This document shows positions 7,678-14,447 of a DNA stretch of 14,447 bases, one piece after another; the first letter of the stretch is position 1, and each line of letters starts with the position of its first letter. Both the position numbers and the translations under genes were made by a program. The notes under the pieces were generated by a model that saw only the letters and a list, made by a program, of their open reading frames with translations, ran no database searches and had not been told where the DNA came from. The stretch covers positions 1 to 14,447 of the forward strand of contig CAKREL010000064.1 of NCBI GenBank assembly GCA_934317205.1. Reading direction: 5' to 3'. This stretch comes from an uncultured Eubacterium sp. (lineage in GTDB: Bacteria > Bacillota > Clostridia > Lachnospirales > Lachnospiraceae).

Positions 7678-8015
7678 GCCAGTACCTTTTTTATCTTTCT
7701 ATCAATGCTTTTTTGTTTCGTCGCTCAATTTATATTAGTATTGTACATTATCAACCATTACAAGAAGCATTAAATTTTCGTAAAATCATTAATTTTTTTG
7801 CACTTTTTTATTTTTTTTGAAATTCCAGTAATGGATTGTAACGTTTATGAAATGATTACTTTTGGGTTATTATGAAAAATGTATAGTTTTTTCGTGTATT
7901 TTTATGAATGATTGTGAACACTTATGAAGGAATATTTGCTATTATAATAACTGTAAAAACCCCCAATACATTATAAGTTTTTTGCTACCCCCATAGTAAA
8001 AAATACCTTCTCCTT
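7678..8015 (-). promoter_or_regulatory. AT-rich upstream region of the pilus operon with direct repeats
   Basis: No gene is visible in this 338-bp stretch. Reading toward the pilus operon, two similar units each carry GGGGG (minus strand, 7988-7992 and 7960-7964) followed by TATAAT (7970-7975 and 7941-7946), offset by 28-29 bp. Further in, TTATGAA on the plus strand (TTCATAA on the minus) occurs four times, at 7845-7851, 7870-7876, 7902-7908 and 7922-7928. The rest is A/T tracts. The TATAAT boxes could be -10 elements, but good -35 partners are missing, which fits an activator-dependent promoter. Initiation there would give a leader of about 260 nt. No c-di-GMP riboswitch core is seen. Confidence 0.45.
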
Positions 8016-8048
8016 AAAAAGGCAGCCGTTCGGATTTGGCTGCCTTTT
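8016..8048 (-). terminator. Bidirectional intrinsic terminator after the YitT-family gene
   Basis: GGCAGCC (8021-8027) pairs with GGCTGCC (8038-8044) around a 10-nt loop, flanked by AAAAA on one side and TTTT on the other, so the hairpin plus U-tract works in both directions. It lies 20 bp past the YitT-family stop and separates that gene from the pilus operon. Confidence 0.88.
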
Positions 8049-8068
8049 ATATTGCTTTTATTTTGCAT

Positions 8069-8932
8069 TTATTTTGCTGATGTTATCGCAGTTTTCTTGA
8101 TGTGCGTTCCAATGATCTCAGACACATCGCTGACGGTAATAAATGCAGATGTATCAACTTCTTTGATCAAACGTTTCAGTTCGTATATTTCCAGACGGTT
8201 CAATACACAGTACAATACTACTTTCTTTCCGCTGATCAGGCCTTCGCCCTCCAGCATCGTCACAGTTCTGCCCAGTTTCTGATAGATCTGATCTGCTATC
8301 TCTTTTCCTTCATCGGTAATGATCATGGCAGCTTTTGCCTGCTCCAGGCCGGTTTCTACCTTATCAATAATTTTTGATGTAATAAAATAAGTAAGAAGGC
8401 TGTACATAGCACGTTCAAATCCAAAGAGTAATGCTGCCACGATATAGATGATCACGTTAAAGATCAACACGGTCTGTCCCACCGGTAATTTGAATTTGCG
8501 ATTGAGCAGTATCGCCACTGTCTCTGTGCCATCCAGGCATCCTCCGTAGCGAATGACCAGACCAACTCCTGCCCCGAGGATCACTCCACCGAAGCATACT
8601 GCAAGCAGATACTGGTCTGTGGCATTGACCCACGGTGCAAATACTTCCAGAAATATTGAAAACATTGCCATGGCATAACCGGATTTTACGATAAATGTGA
8701 CACCAAGTTTCCGGGAACCGATCAGAAGAAACGGAATGTTCAGCACGATGGTCAGTATACTTAATGGGATACGGGTCAGATTATTTACCATGATGCCGAT
8801 ACCTATGACACCGCCGTCCAGAATCGTACAGGGTACCAGAAATTCTTCTATGGCAAACGCTGCAACGGCAGCTCCCACCGTCAGCATCAAAAAGTCTAAC
8901 ATCATTTGTAATTTTGGATTTACTTCTCTCAT
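8069..8932 (-). CDS. YitT-family membrane protein (DUF161 plus DUF2179)
   Basis: A 287-residue integral membrane protein of the YitT/YqfU/YvjA type common in Firmicutes; transport substrate and role are unknown. It shows about five hydrophobic segments within residues 12-190, with two related stretches (LDGGVIGIGIMV at 38-49 and GGCLDGTETVAILL at 130-143) that match the internal repeat of the family. The soluble C-terminal part (about 197-276) corresponds to DUF2179, with KAAMIITDEGKEIADQI and a later VLYCVLNRLEI strand. Length is normal for the family. AGGAGGAG lies about 6 nt before the ATG. It is downstream of the ClpX-like gene, separated by a strong terminator, and ends in its own terminator, so it is probably a separate transcription unit. 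No clear promoter was found in the gap. Nothing suggests damage. Confidence 0.92.
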   Translation of the reverse strand: MREVNPKLQMMLDFLMLTVGAAVAAFAIEEFLVPCTILDGGVIGIGIMVNNLTRIPLSILTIVLNIPFLLIGSRKLGVTFIVKSGYAMAMFSIFLEVFAPWVNATDQYLLAVCFGGVILGAGVGLVIRYGGCLDGTETVAILLNRKFKLPVGQTVLIFNVIIYIVAALLFGFERAMYSLLTYFITSKIIDKVETGLEQAKAAMIITDEGKEIADQIYQKLGRTVTMLEGEGLISGKKVVLYCVLNRLEIYELKRLIKEVDTSAFITVSDVSEIIGTHIKKTAITSAK

Positions 8933-8982
8933 TCAAACTCCTCCTGGTTCTTATCCGTTTTTTTACCGGAAAATCCGATGTG

Positions 8983-9044
8983 ATTTCCTGCCTTTTTATT
9001 CGACAGGAAATTTGACATACTTCCTATTGAATAAAAAAGGCAGG
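8983..9044. repeat. Overlapping inverted repeats in the YitT upstream region
   Basis: Two hairpins share sequence: 8983-8990 pairs with 9004-9011 (8 bp), and 8987-9001 pairs with 9029-9044 (about 15 bp, one extra A). They cannot form together. The arm 9033-9044 is also the U-tract side of the adjacent terminator. This lies in the 5' leader of the YitT-family gene if that gene is transcribed from further upstream. Confidence 0.55.
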
Positions 9045-9081
9045 GGAAATGAGCGCTTTTGCTCTTTCTCCTGTCTTTTTT
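9033..9081 (-). terminator. Intrinsic terminator after the ClpX-like gene
   Basis: A long stem: 9039-9055 pairs with about 9061-9075 with a couple of mismatches and one bulge, around a short loop, flanked by AAAAAA (9033-9038) and TTTTTT (9076-9081). On the minus strand the stem is followed by TTTTTTATT. It begins about 55 bp past the stop codon at 9136. The flanking A and T runs mean it could work in both directions. Confidence 0.88.
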
Positions 9082-9135
9082 GCTCTCTGCTCCTTGTTCT
9101 TCACAACGAAGCAGGGATATATAGGTGTAATGATT

Positions 9136-10689
9136 CTACTGATTGATTCCTGATTTATCTTCCAGTTCTGGTGTTCCACGCATCTGGATCAGCGGGCCGC
9201 CTGTTTTTTCAATATACGCTTCTGTAATGGTAACTGTGCCGATATTGTCATCTTTTGGAATCTCATACATGATATCAAGCATAAATTCCTCGATGATGGA
9301 ACGAAGTGCGCGGGCTCCGACTTTTTTCTCTCTGGCACGTTTTGCAATGGCACGGAGTGCGCCATCGTCAAATTCGAGTTTTACTTCATCCATGGCGAGT
9401 AATTTCTGATACTGCTTGATGATCGCATTTTTCGGCTCTTTCAGAATCTGTACCAGCATATCTTCTGATAATGCATCCAGGGAAAAGAGGATTGGCAGAC
9501 GTCCGATAAACTCCGGGATCATACCGAATTTGCGGATGTCTTCTGTGGTCACCTGGCGGAGCAGGTTCTCTTCCTTATCATATTTGTCCTTCAGGTCTGC
9601 CTGGAAACCGATGGATGCGTGCTCATTTAAGCGCTCTTTGATGATGTCTTCCAGTCCCGGGAAAGCACCACCGCAGATAAATAATATATTGGATGTGTCA
9701 ATGGTTGTCATCGGAACCATCGCATTTTTACTCGTCGCCCCGATCGGCACTTCTACTTCTGCACCTTCGAGCAGCTTGAGCATTCCCTGCTGTACGGACT
9801 CACCGCTGACATCACGCTGTGTCGCATTCTTCTTCTTGGCAAGTTTGTCGATCTCATCGATAAATACGATACCGCGCTCTGCTTTCTCTACGTCATTATC
9901 TGCTGCTGTCAGAAGTTTGGAAAGTACACTTTCGATATCATCACCTATGTAACCTGCCTCTGTCAGGGAAGTGGCATCTGCAATGGCAAGCGGCACATCC
10001 AGAAGTTTTGCCAGTGTCTTTACCAGATACGTCTTGCCGCAGCCGGTCGGTCCAACCATCAGCATATTGGATTTTTCTATCTCGACACCATCCGCATTCG
10101 CTTCTGCGCCTGCTGCCACACGTTTGTAATGGTTGTATACAGCTACTGACATGACTTTTTTCGCATAATCCTGACCGACTACGTAATCATCCAGACTTGC
10201 TTTGATCTTGTGCGGCGCCGGGATTTTATGAATATCCAGTACCGGTTCTTCTTTCTTTTTCTCTTTTGGTTTTTTCTTCTTTACTTTCTGCTGATTGCCA
10301 AATGGGAGGTCGGACATATTCACAAACTGGATATTTGGCAATTTTCCACTTGAGAGCATATCTCCGATATTGAGGTCACCCATACCCGGGATCCCCGGCA
10401 TCTGCCCCATCGTATCAAAGGTCTTCTGCATGCAGTCCTGACAGATCGCCATATGCGGTGCCACATGGATCAGCTTTCCGGCTTTGCTGGCTGGACGGCG
10501 GCACATCGTGCAGAATTCTTCGAACTCATCCTTATCGTCCTTCTCCTCCGTCTGATCGTCTGTCACTACTTCACCAGACTCCACCGGAACTTCACCGGTC
10601 TGCGCCGGGGTGTCCGCTGTCTCGTTTTTCTCAGATACAGTCTCGTCTTTTGCATCTGTATCTACTTCTCTGTAATCGTTATCTATCAT
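9136..10689 (-). CDS. clpX: ClpX-type AAA+ unfoldase with extended acidic N-terminus
   Basis: An ATP-dependent protein unfoldase that probably feeds substrates to ClpP. Numbered from the longer alternative start at 10713 (525 residues): acidic tail (about 10-65), C4 zinc-binding domain (Cys68, 71, 91, 94), linker with a Lys-rich run (144-155), AAA+ module with Walker A GPTGCGKT (221-228), pore loop GYIG (254-257), Walker B FIDEID (284-289), IGF ClpP-docking loop (368-370), arginine finger region EFIGR (401-405) and sensor-2 GAR (466-468). The start at 10689 is preferred because GGAG lies 8 nt upstream (10698-10701), while the longer start has only a weak site. Typical ClpX has about 420 residues; the excess is mainly the N-terminal tail. 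The RKH pore-entrance loop is replaced by IGATSKNAMVPMT (324-336). No clpP, tig or lon is adjacent, so this may be a paralogue of the standard clpX. Confidence 0.9.
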   Translation of the reverse strand: MIDNDYREVDTDAKDETVSEKNETADTPAQTGEVPVESGEVVTDDQTEEKDDKDEFEEFCTMCRRPASKAGKLIHVAPHMAICQDCMQKTFDTMGQMPGIPGMGDLNIGDMLSSGKLPNIQFVNMSDLPFGNQQKVKKKKPKEKKKEEPVLDIHKIPAPHKIKASLDDYVVGQDYAKKVMSVAVYNHYKRVAAGAEANADGVEIEKSNMLMVGPTGCGKTYLVKTLAKLLDVPLAIADATSLTEAGYIGDDIESVLSKLLTAADNDVEKAERGIVFIDEIDKLAKKKNATQRDVSGESVQQGMLKLLEGAEVEVPIGATSKNAMVPMTTIDTSNILFICGGAFPGLEDIIKERLNEHASIGFQADLKDKYDKEENLLRQVTTEDIRKFGMIPEFIGRLPILFSLDALSEDMLVQILKEPKNAIIKQYQKLLAMDEVKLEFDDGALRAIAKRAREKKVGARALRSIIEEFMLDIMYEIPKDDNIGTVTITEAYIEKTGGPLIQMRGTPELEDKSGINQ

Positions 10690-10787
10690 AAGAATTTCTC
10701 CATTCGTTTTCATACACTTGGAATCTCTCTTTCTGAAAAATCAAAGTGCATATTATTTTTCCTCAAAAATGCCGTTGAGACTTTCTT

Positions 10788-10817
10788 ATCTTACCACAGA
10801 TCACAGGTTTTTTTCAA
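10788..10817 (-). promoter_or_regulatory. Promoter of the ClpX-like gene
   Basis: On the minus strand, TTGAAA (10812-10817) and TAAGAT (10788-10793) are separated by 18 bp, and TGG directly precedes the -10 box (extended -10). Transcription would begin near 10781, leaving about 90 nt of leader before the preferred start codon. Confidence 0.6.
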
Positions 10818-10873
10818 CTATACCATTCGCATTTAATAAAACGTTTATGCTTTTATATAGATAACACAAGATT

Positions 10874-12682
10874 CTATAACCCTTTCAGATATTTTTCTAC
10901 ATTTTGATATTCAATACCATTTTCTAATATGGTCTCTTCGCCACGATATAAGACACAACGTTTTTTTATACTGCCAAATCGCTTTTCTGTCTGCTGCAAT
11001 TTTTCCTCATCCACCAGATAACGCATTTGTGCCGGAACAATCTGATCACTGTGCTTTATCTCATAGCATTCACAATTATTTTCCTTTGTGTCATAAATTA
11101 CCATATCATACTCGCCAACAGCAAATGTCAGTTTGAACGCTTTTTTTTGCTTTTTCGCTGATTTATAAGTTTCAAGTAAAACAATTTCTTCCATCATTCG
11201 CCCACGTACTTCTTCTAAAATACGCTCAGAAACCATATTTTTTTCGTATTCACTTAACGCTGCAAACAGTTCATCTTTTGTGAGTGCATGCACAAGTGCC
11301 TGTGCCTGACAATACCGCATTCCAGGTTGTGTGAAAATAATATTTTCTAACGCTTCTGCTCCCGGAACGATTGTCTCCTCCGGAATATCCACAATCAGAT
11401 CCAATGCTTTCAGATATTCCTTAATTTCCTCCACATGTACATTCGTGATTCCAACGGACTGCTCCTCTTTATTTTGAATATCCAACAGACTCATCAAACG
11501 CTTTGTCACCGATTCCGTATCAATTCTGTCTAAAATATCGCTGCGCCGATCAGGATTTCGGTCTTTTCTAATTATATCTGCCGCTGAACCCAGATCATGT
11601 GATTTGAATTTACTGAGCAGAATCCGAAGTAAAAAACGATGGTTCATATCTTCGATAATTCGATTAATCGCACCGGTAAGTTCACCGGCTTCATACAAGG
11701 ATCGTAAATGTCTGAGATATTCTCCGTCCTGACAGCAATTTAAAGAATGCTGAATATTTTTGCAAATAGCGGTATCAATATATCTTCTGGTAGACTCATC
11801 ATCCCGAAAGGATGCATCTTCTGCATTCACATCGTCATCATCAAACGCCAGTTCTCCTGCTCGCAGCGTTCCTCCATAGCGGATATATTCATCAATACTG
11901 TCGATACCAAGCAAACGGCTGTGTTCCCTGAATGGAATAAATGTTGTGTGAATGGTAACAGCACGATCATATAGTTCCTGATGCAGTGCAAACCAGAACC
12001 CCAGGGAATCGGTACCGGACAAAACGATTTTCATTCCCTGAACTGCATAGACATCGGAAAACAGTGCAGCCGAATCAATAAAATCCGACATCAATGTCAC
12101 TTCATCAATAAATACGTTCTCAAATCCCTGTTCCAGCAATTTTTCCAGATCCCTGTTCATAGAAGCCATCGTATCTGTTGCCTTAGCTTTGATATATGCT
12201 GTTTTGGATGCCTGCTCCGATGTCATTTTCAATACGGCCTGACGAAGCATTGTCGTTTTTCCTGTTCGGCGTAAACCAAAAACAAGGCATACACGATCCG
12301 TTTCATCACTTTCCAGAAACTGCTGCAATTGTCCGAAACAATCACGTTCCTGCCAGTTTTTCACACCTTTTGTCATTGCAAGAAGGCGCTGACCGGTCAC
12401 AACAGAAGTTTCAAATTTTGTTTCTTCCGTTACCAGTTTCGTCTCCCCACTGTAAAGAGCTTTCAATTCACGCAGTTCTTCCTGTAATTGTTTCCGACGT
12501 TCAACACCCGCAAAAATCTGTTCCCGTTCTTTCACTTTTATATACTTACTTTTACTTTTTCCGTTCTCTGTCCATTGCAAATAAGGCTGTTGTTTTCCGT
12601 TTATTTTTTTGATGTTTATAGTGCCCTGTGGTAAAACAGCAATTTCCCTTTCCAATTCTTGTATGCGTTTATAAATATCCAT
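10874..12682 (-). CDS. AAA-type ATPase with PD-(D/E)xK-like C-terminus, function unknown
   Basis: A 602-residue predicted cytoplasmic ATPase of the AAA_14/DUF4143-like class. The N-terminal part (about 1-75) has LPQGTINIKKINGKQQPYLQW and YIKVKEREQI followed by a probable coiled coil, resembling small DUF6788-like modules. The ATPase core has Walker A GLRRTGKT (136-143), Walker B NVFIDEVT (189-196) and sensor 1 IVLSGTDS (219-226). A middle helical region (300-480) is followed by a nuclease-like core: Glu499, Asp526 in GEYDMVIYD and Glu541-x-Lys543 in CYEIKHS. The start at 12682 is chosen over the ATG at 12721 because GAGGTGAT lies 3 nt upstream and because the probable -10 box overlaps the longer frame. 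The gene stands alone with its own promoter, and no partner is visible. Function is not established for this class; roles in mobile elements or stress have been proposed for relatives. Confidence 0.85.
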   Translation of the reverse strand: MDIYKRIQELEREIAVLPQGTINIKKINGKQQPYLQWTENGKSKSKYIKVKEREQIFAGVERRKQLQEELRELKALYSGETKLVTEETKFETSVVTGQRLLAMTKGVKNWQERDCFGQLQQFLESDETDRVCLVFGLRRTGKTTMLRQAVLKMTSEQASKTAYIKAKATDTMASMNRDLEKLLEQGFENVFIDEVTLMSDFIDSAALFSDVYAVQGMKIVLSGTDSLGFWFALHQELYDRAVTIHTTFIPFREHSRLLGIDSIDEYIRYGGTLRAGELAFDDDDVNAEDASFRDDESTRRYIDTAICKNIQHSLNCCQDGEYLRHLRSLYEAGELTGAINRIIEDMNHRFLLRILLSKFKSHDLGSAADIIRKDRNPDRRSDILDRIDTESVTKRLMSLLDIQNKEEQSVGITNVHVEEIKEYLKALDLIVDIPEETIVPGAEALENIIFTQPGMRYCQAQALVHALTKDELFAALSEYEKNMVSERILEEVRGRMMEEIVLLETYKSAKKQKKAFKLTFAVGEYDMVIYDTKENNCECYEIKHSDQIVPAQMRYLVDEEKLQQTEKRFGSIKKRCVLYRGEETILENGIEYQNVEKYLKGL

Positions 12683-12685
12683 GCT

Positions 12686-12693
12686 ATCACCTC
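12686..12693 (-). promoter_or_regulatory. Ribosome binding site deciding the ATPase start
   Basis: GAGGTGAT on the minus strand is a full 8-nt match to the anti-Shine-Dalgarno, 3 nt before the ATG at 12680-12682. This selects the shorter start over the in-frame ATG at 12719-12721. Confidence 0.85.
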
Positions 12694-12704
12694 GTTTCCT
12701 ATAT

Positions 12705-12760
12705 AACCCATTATAACCCATTTTTATTTTTCTATCAATGGGTTACATTGATTCTGTCAA
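12705..12760 (-). promoter_or_regulatory. Promoter and operator-like repeats of the ATPase gene
   Basis: On the minus strand TTGATA (12733-12738), a 17-bp spacer and TATAAT (12710-12715) form a near-consensus promoter. A second possible -35, TTGACA, lies at 12755-12760. The 7-mer AACCCAT (plus strand) occurs at 12705-12711 and 12715-12721, a 10-bp period, and its inverse ATGGGTT at 12738-12744. These sites flank and overlap the -10 and -35 boxes, as expected for repressor operators. Confidence 0.7.
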
Positions 12761-12814
12761 GGGTAGCGTAAATAGCCAATTCCTTTCGCTTTTTCTTTTC
12801 TCTGTGTAAATCTG

Positions 12815-12860
12815 CGCATGCAACACAACAGTTATTTTGCCATAAGCTTATATGCATGCG
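12815..12860. repeat. Short inverted repeat in the gatB/ATPase gap
   Basis: CGCATGCA (12815-12822) and TGCATGCG (12853-12860) form an 8-bp inverted repeat with a 30-bp spacer. Immediately to its right GTGTCAC occurs twice, 10 bp apart (12860-12866 and 12870-12876). The rest of the stretch from 12761 to 12885 shows no gene or clear terminator. Confidence 0.4.
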
Positions 12861-12885
12861 TGTCACGCGGTGTCACAGTGTAAAT

Positions 12886-13083
12886 GGAACAAAGCAGAAA
12901 CGAACTCCAACGAAAGAACCATTGTAAAATTTTCGTTGTGACCGCTGCGTCTAGCCCGACCGCGGGAGTGTGTCTGAGCCCGCCGGTTTTGCGGGCGAGT
13001 TCGCGGGAGCGGTCGGAAATAAGCGACGCAGTGGTCACAGAAAATTTTTCAGGTTCTTGTTGGAGTTCGTTTCTACTTGTTCC
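12886..13083. repeat. 198-bp palindromic element (MITE-like or large structured hairpin)
   Basis: The ends are exact inverse copies for seven bases (GGAACAA and TTGTTCC). The arms then match inversely almost to the centre at about 12987, with small bulges. Long matches include AGAAACGAACTCCAAC, AAAATTTTC and TGTGACC-CTGCGTC, and then inner GC-rich stems (CCGACCGC/GCGGTCGG and GCCCGC/GCGGGC, the latter at 12978-12983 and 12991-12996). The core is far more GC-rich than its surroundings. There is no terminal T-run, so it is not an ordinary terminator, and neither strand has a convincing gene. It begins 8 bp past the gatB stop. It could be a non-autonomous mobile palindrome or a structured RNA; I recall similar palindromes in Lachnospiraceae genomes but cannot verify this. 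Confidence 0.8.
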
Positions 13084-13091
13084 AAACCACC

Positions 13092-14447
13092 CTAAACAAG
13101 AAGTTCGTGGAGAATTGCATTGACCATAGCCGGATTTGCTTTTCCTTTCATAGCCTTCATGGTCTGGCCGACAAGGAATCCCATGGCTTTCTTTTTGCCA
13201 TTATGGTAATCTTCCACAGACTGCGGATTGTCTGTAATGACTTTTTCAATGGTCTCGCGCAGTGCGCCTTCGTCATTGACCACTTTCAGTCCTTTTTCTT
13301 CCACATATTTCTCCGGATCAATGTCTGATTGAAACATTTCCTCGAAGACTTCTTTTGCCACGGAACCGTTGATCGTACCTGCATCAACCAGTTCGATCAG
13401 TGTAGCCAGATGCTCCGGTGCAAAGCAGATTTCCTCTGCTTCCATACCATGTTCTTTTAAAAGGCGCATCGTCTCGCCCATAAGCCAGTTGGATACTTTT
13501 TTCGGTTTTCCGCAGATTTTGGTGGTTTCCTCGAAAAGATCTGCCATGTGCTTTGTTCCGGTGATGATCTGTGCATCGTATTCCGGAATGTCGTACTCTC
13601 TGCGATAACGCTCCAGCTTCTGCGGACGCAGCTCCGGCTGACGGCTGCGGATCTCGTTGATCCACTCCTCGGAGATAACGATCGGGGCGAGATCCGGTTC
13701 CGGGAAGTAACGGTAATCCTGTGCATCCTCTTTGGAACGCATTGCATGAGAAGATTCTTTGTTGTCATCCCAGCGACGGGTTTCCTGCACGACTTTTCTT
13801 CCCGTCTCAAGAAGTTCGATCTGACGTTCCCGCTCTCCTTCGATGGCATGTGCGATTGCTTTGAAGGAGTTCAGGTTTTTCATCTCGGTACGGGTTCCAA
13901 ACTTCGGTGAACCAACCTCACGAACGGACAGGTTGACATCGGCACGCATGGAGCCTTCGTTTAATTTACAGTCGGATGCACCCAGATACTGAATGGTCTG
14001 GCGCAGTGTCTCCAGGTAAGCGATCACTTCATCGGCAGAACGCATATCCGGCTCGGATACGATCTCGATCAACGGTACGCCGGAACGGTTGTAATCCACG
14101 ATGGATACGTCCTCCCACTCGTCATGCACCAATTTGCCGGCATCTTCCTCCATATGGATCTCATGGATGCGCACCTGCTTTTTACCCGCCGGTGTCTCGA
14201 TCTCCACATAACCGTTGCGGCAGATTGGCAGATACAGCTGTGAAATCTGGTAGTTCTGCGGATTATCCGGATAAAAATAGTTTTTCCGGTCAAATTTGCT
14301 GTATCGGGTAATGCTGCAGTTTGTTGCCAGACCAACGGCCATGGCATATTCCACTACCTGTTTGTTCAATACCGGAAGGGAACCCGGCATACCGGTACAA
14401 ACCGGGCAGGTGTGTGTATTTGGTTTTCCTCCGAACTCTGTGGAACA
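13092..14447 (-). CDS. gatB: Aspartyl/glutamyl-tRNA amidotransferase subunit B, 5' end cut off
   Basis: GatB is the kinase-like subunit of the GatCAB complex, which converts Glu-tRNA(Gln) and Asp-tRNA(Asn) to Gln-tRNA(Gln) and Asn-tRNA(Asn) in bacteria lacking the matching synthetases. The 451 visible residues begin in the conserved zinc-site region CSTEFGGKP...CPVCTGMPG, so the open frame continues to the window edge and the ATG at 14388-14390 is internal. About 25 N-terminal residues are missing, judged from usual family length. Other conserved blocks include DRKNYFYPDNPQNYQISQ, VDYNRSGVPLIEIVSEPD, NEGSMRADVN, GTRTEMKNLNSF and RYFPEPDLAP, followed by the helical C-terminal YqeY-like domain (about 310-451). 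The frame ends with TAG. gatA and gatC probably lie upstream, outside the window. The stop lies just before the large palindromic element. Confidence 0.97.
   Translation of the reverse strand, partial: CSTEFGGKPNTHTCPVCTGMPGSLPVLNKQVVEYAMAVGLATNCSITRYSKFDRKNYFYPDNPQNYQISQLYLPICRNGYVEIETPAGKKQVRIHEIHMEEDAGKLVHDEWEDVSIVDYNRSGVPLIEIVSEPDMRSADEVIAYLETLRQTIQYLGASDCKLNEGSMRADVNLSVREVGSPKFGTRTEMKNLNSFKAIAHAIEGERERQIELLETGRKVVQETRRWDDNKESSHAMRSKEDAQDYRYFPEPDLAPIVISEEWINEIRSRQPELRPQKLERYRREYDIPEYDAQIITGTKHMADLFEETTKICGKPKKVSNWLMGETMRLLKEHGMEAEEICFAPEHLATLIELVDAGTINGSVAKEVFEEMFQSDIDPEKYVEEKGLKVVNDEGALRETIEKVITDNPQSVEDYHNGKKKAMGFLVGQTMKAMKGKANPAMVNAILHELLV

Noticed and set aside
7348..7773. 141-aa plus-strand frame opposite the adhesin start and the small ORF
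   Set aside because: It overlaps two minus-strand genes with strong start signals, and its Phe/Leu-rich composition reflects reversed A-rich sequence.
7678..8015. Cyclic-di-GMP riboswitch ahead of the pilus operon
   Set aside because: Such switches often precede clostridial surface genes, but the conserved GC-rich core and tetraloop region are absent; the leader is almost all A/T.
7678..8015. Invertible (phase-variable) promoter
   Set aside because: I looked for a matching pair of inverted repeats flanking the promoter and found none of useful length.
9416..9952. 178-aa plus-strand frame opposite the ClpX-like gene
   Set aside because: It is antisense to conserved AAA+ motifs, Ser/Ile-rich and without a start signal.
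10794..10873. Terminator after the ATPase gene
   Set aside because: Only weak AT-rich pairing is seen near 10830-10855 and there is no GC stem with a T-run, so I do not call one.
12705..13083. CRISPR array
   Set aside because: Repeats here are short operator-like sites or palindrome arms; there are no regularly spaced 25-40 bp direct repeats with unique spacers.
12884..13123. Open frame on the plus strand (79 aa) across the palindromic element, and a 68-aa frame opposite it
   Set aside because: Both are by-products of the palindrome: they lie inside inverted arms, have no convincing ribosome binding site and the residue pattern looks random.

Overview
The window looks like chromosomal DNA from a gut-type Clostridia bacterium, most likely Lachnospiraceae. 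I base this on low-to-moderate GC, strong AGGAGG-type ribosome binding sites, the style of the GatB, YitT and ClpX proteins, and LPXTG/sortase pili. The assignment is from recognition of protein style, not from a search. Every gene I can support lies on the minus strand, so the biological order runs from high to low coordinates.

Right side (14447 to about 8016), housekeeping and stand-alone genes: the 3' part of gatB (amidotransferase subunit B); a 198-bp near-perfect palindromic element 8 bp past the gatB stop; an orphan AAA-type ATPase with a PD-(D/E)xK-like C-terminus behind a strong promoter with operator-like repeats; a divergent ClpX-type unfoldase with its own promoter and a strong terminator; and a YitT-family membrane protein ending at a bidirectional terminator.

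Left side (about 8015 to 1), a sortase-assembled pilus operon: an AT-rich, repeat-bearing leader of about 340 bp; a 68-residue protein whose stop overlaps the next start (ATGA); a 1606-residue LPSTG-anchored adhesin with a fibro-slime-like domain, a VWA domain with an intact MIDAS motif and several SpaA/Cna-B-like domains; a 464-residue LPSTG major pilin; a class C sortase; and the start of a second class C sortase cut by the window edge. Stem-loops without a U-tract sit in the adhesin/pilin and pilin/sortase gaps and may set the subunit ratio.

How they work together: the adhesin (probable tip) and pilin shaft are exported by signal peptides and joined and anchored through LPSTGG signals by the tandem sortases. 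The most unusual points are the fibro-slime/VWA adhesin, the small translationally coupled first gene, the pilin without the usual YPK motif, the ClpX-like protein lacking the RKH loop, and the large palindrome next to gatB.
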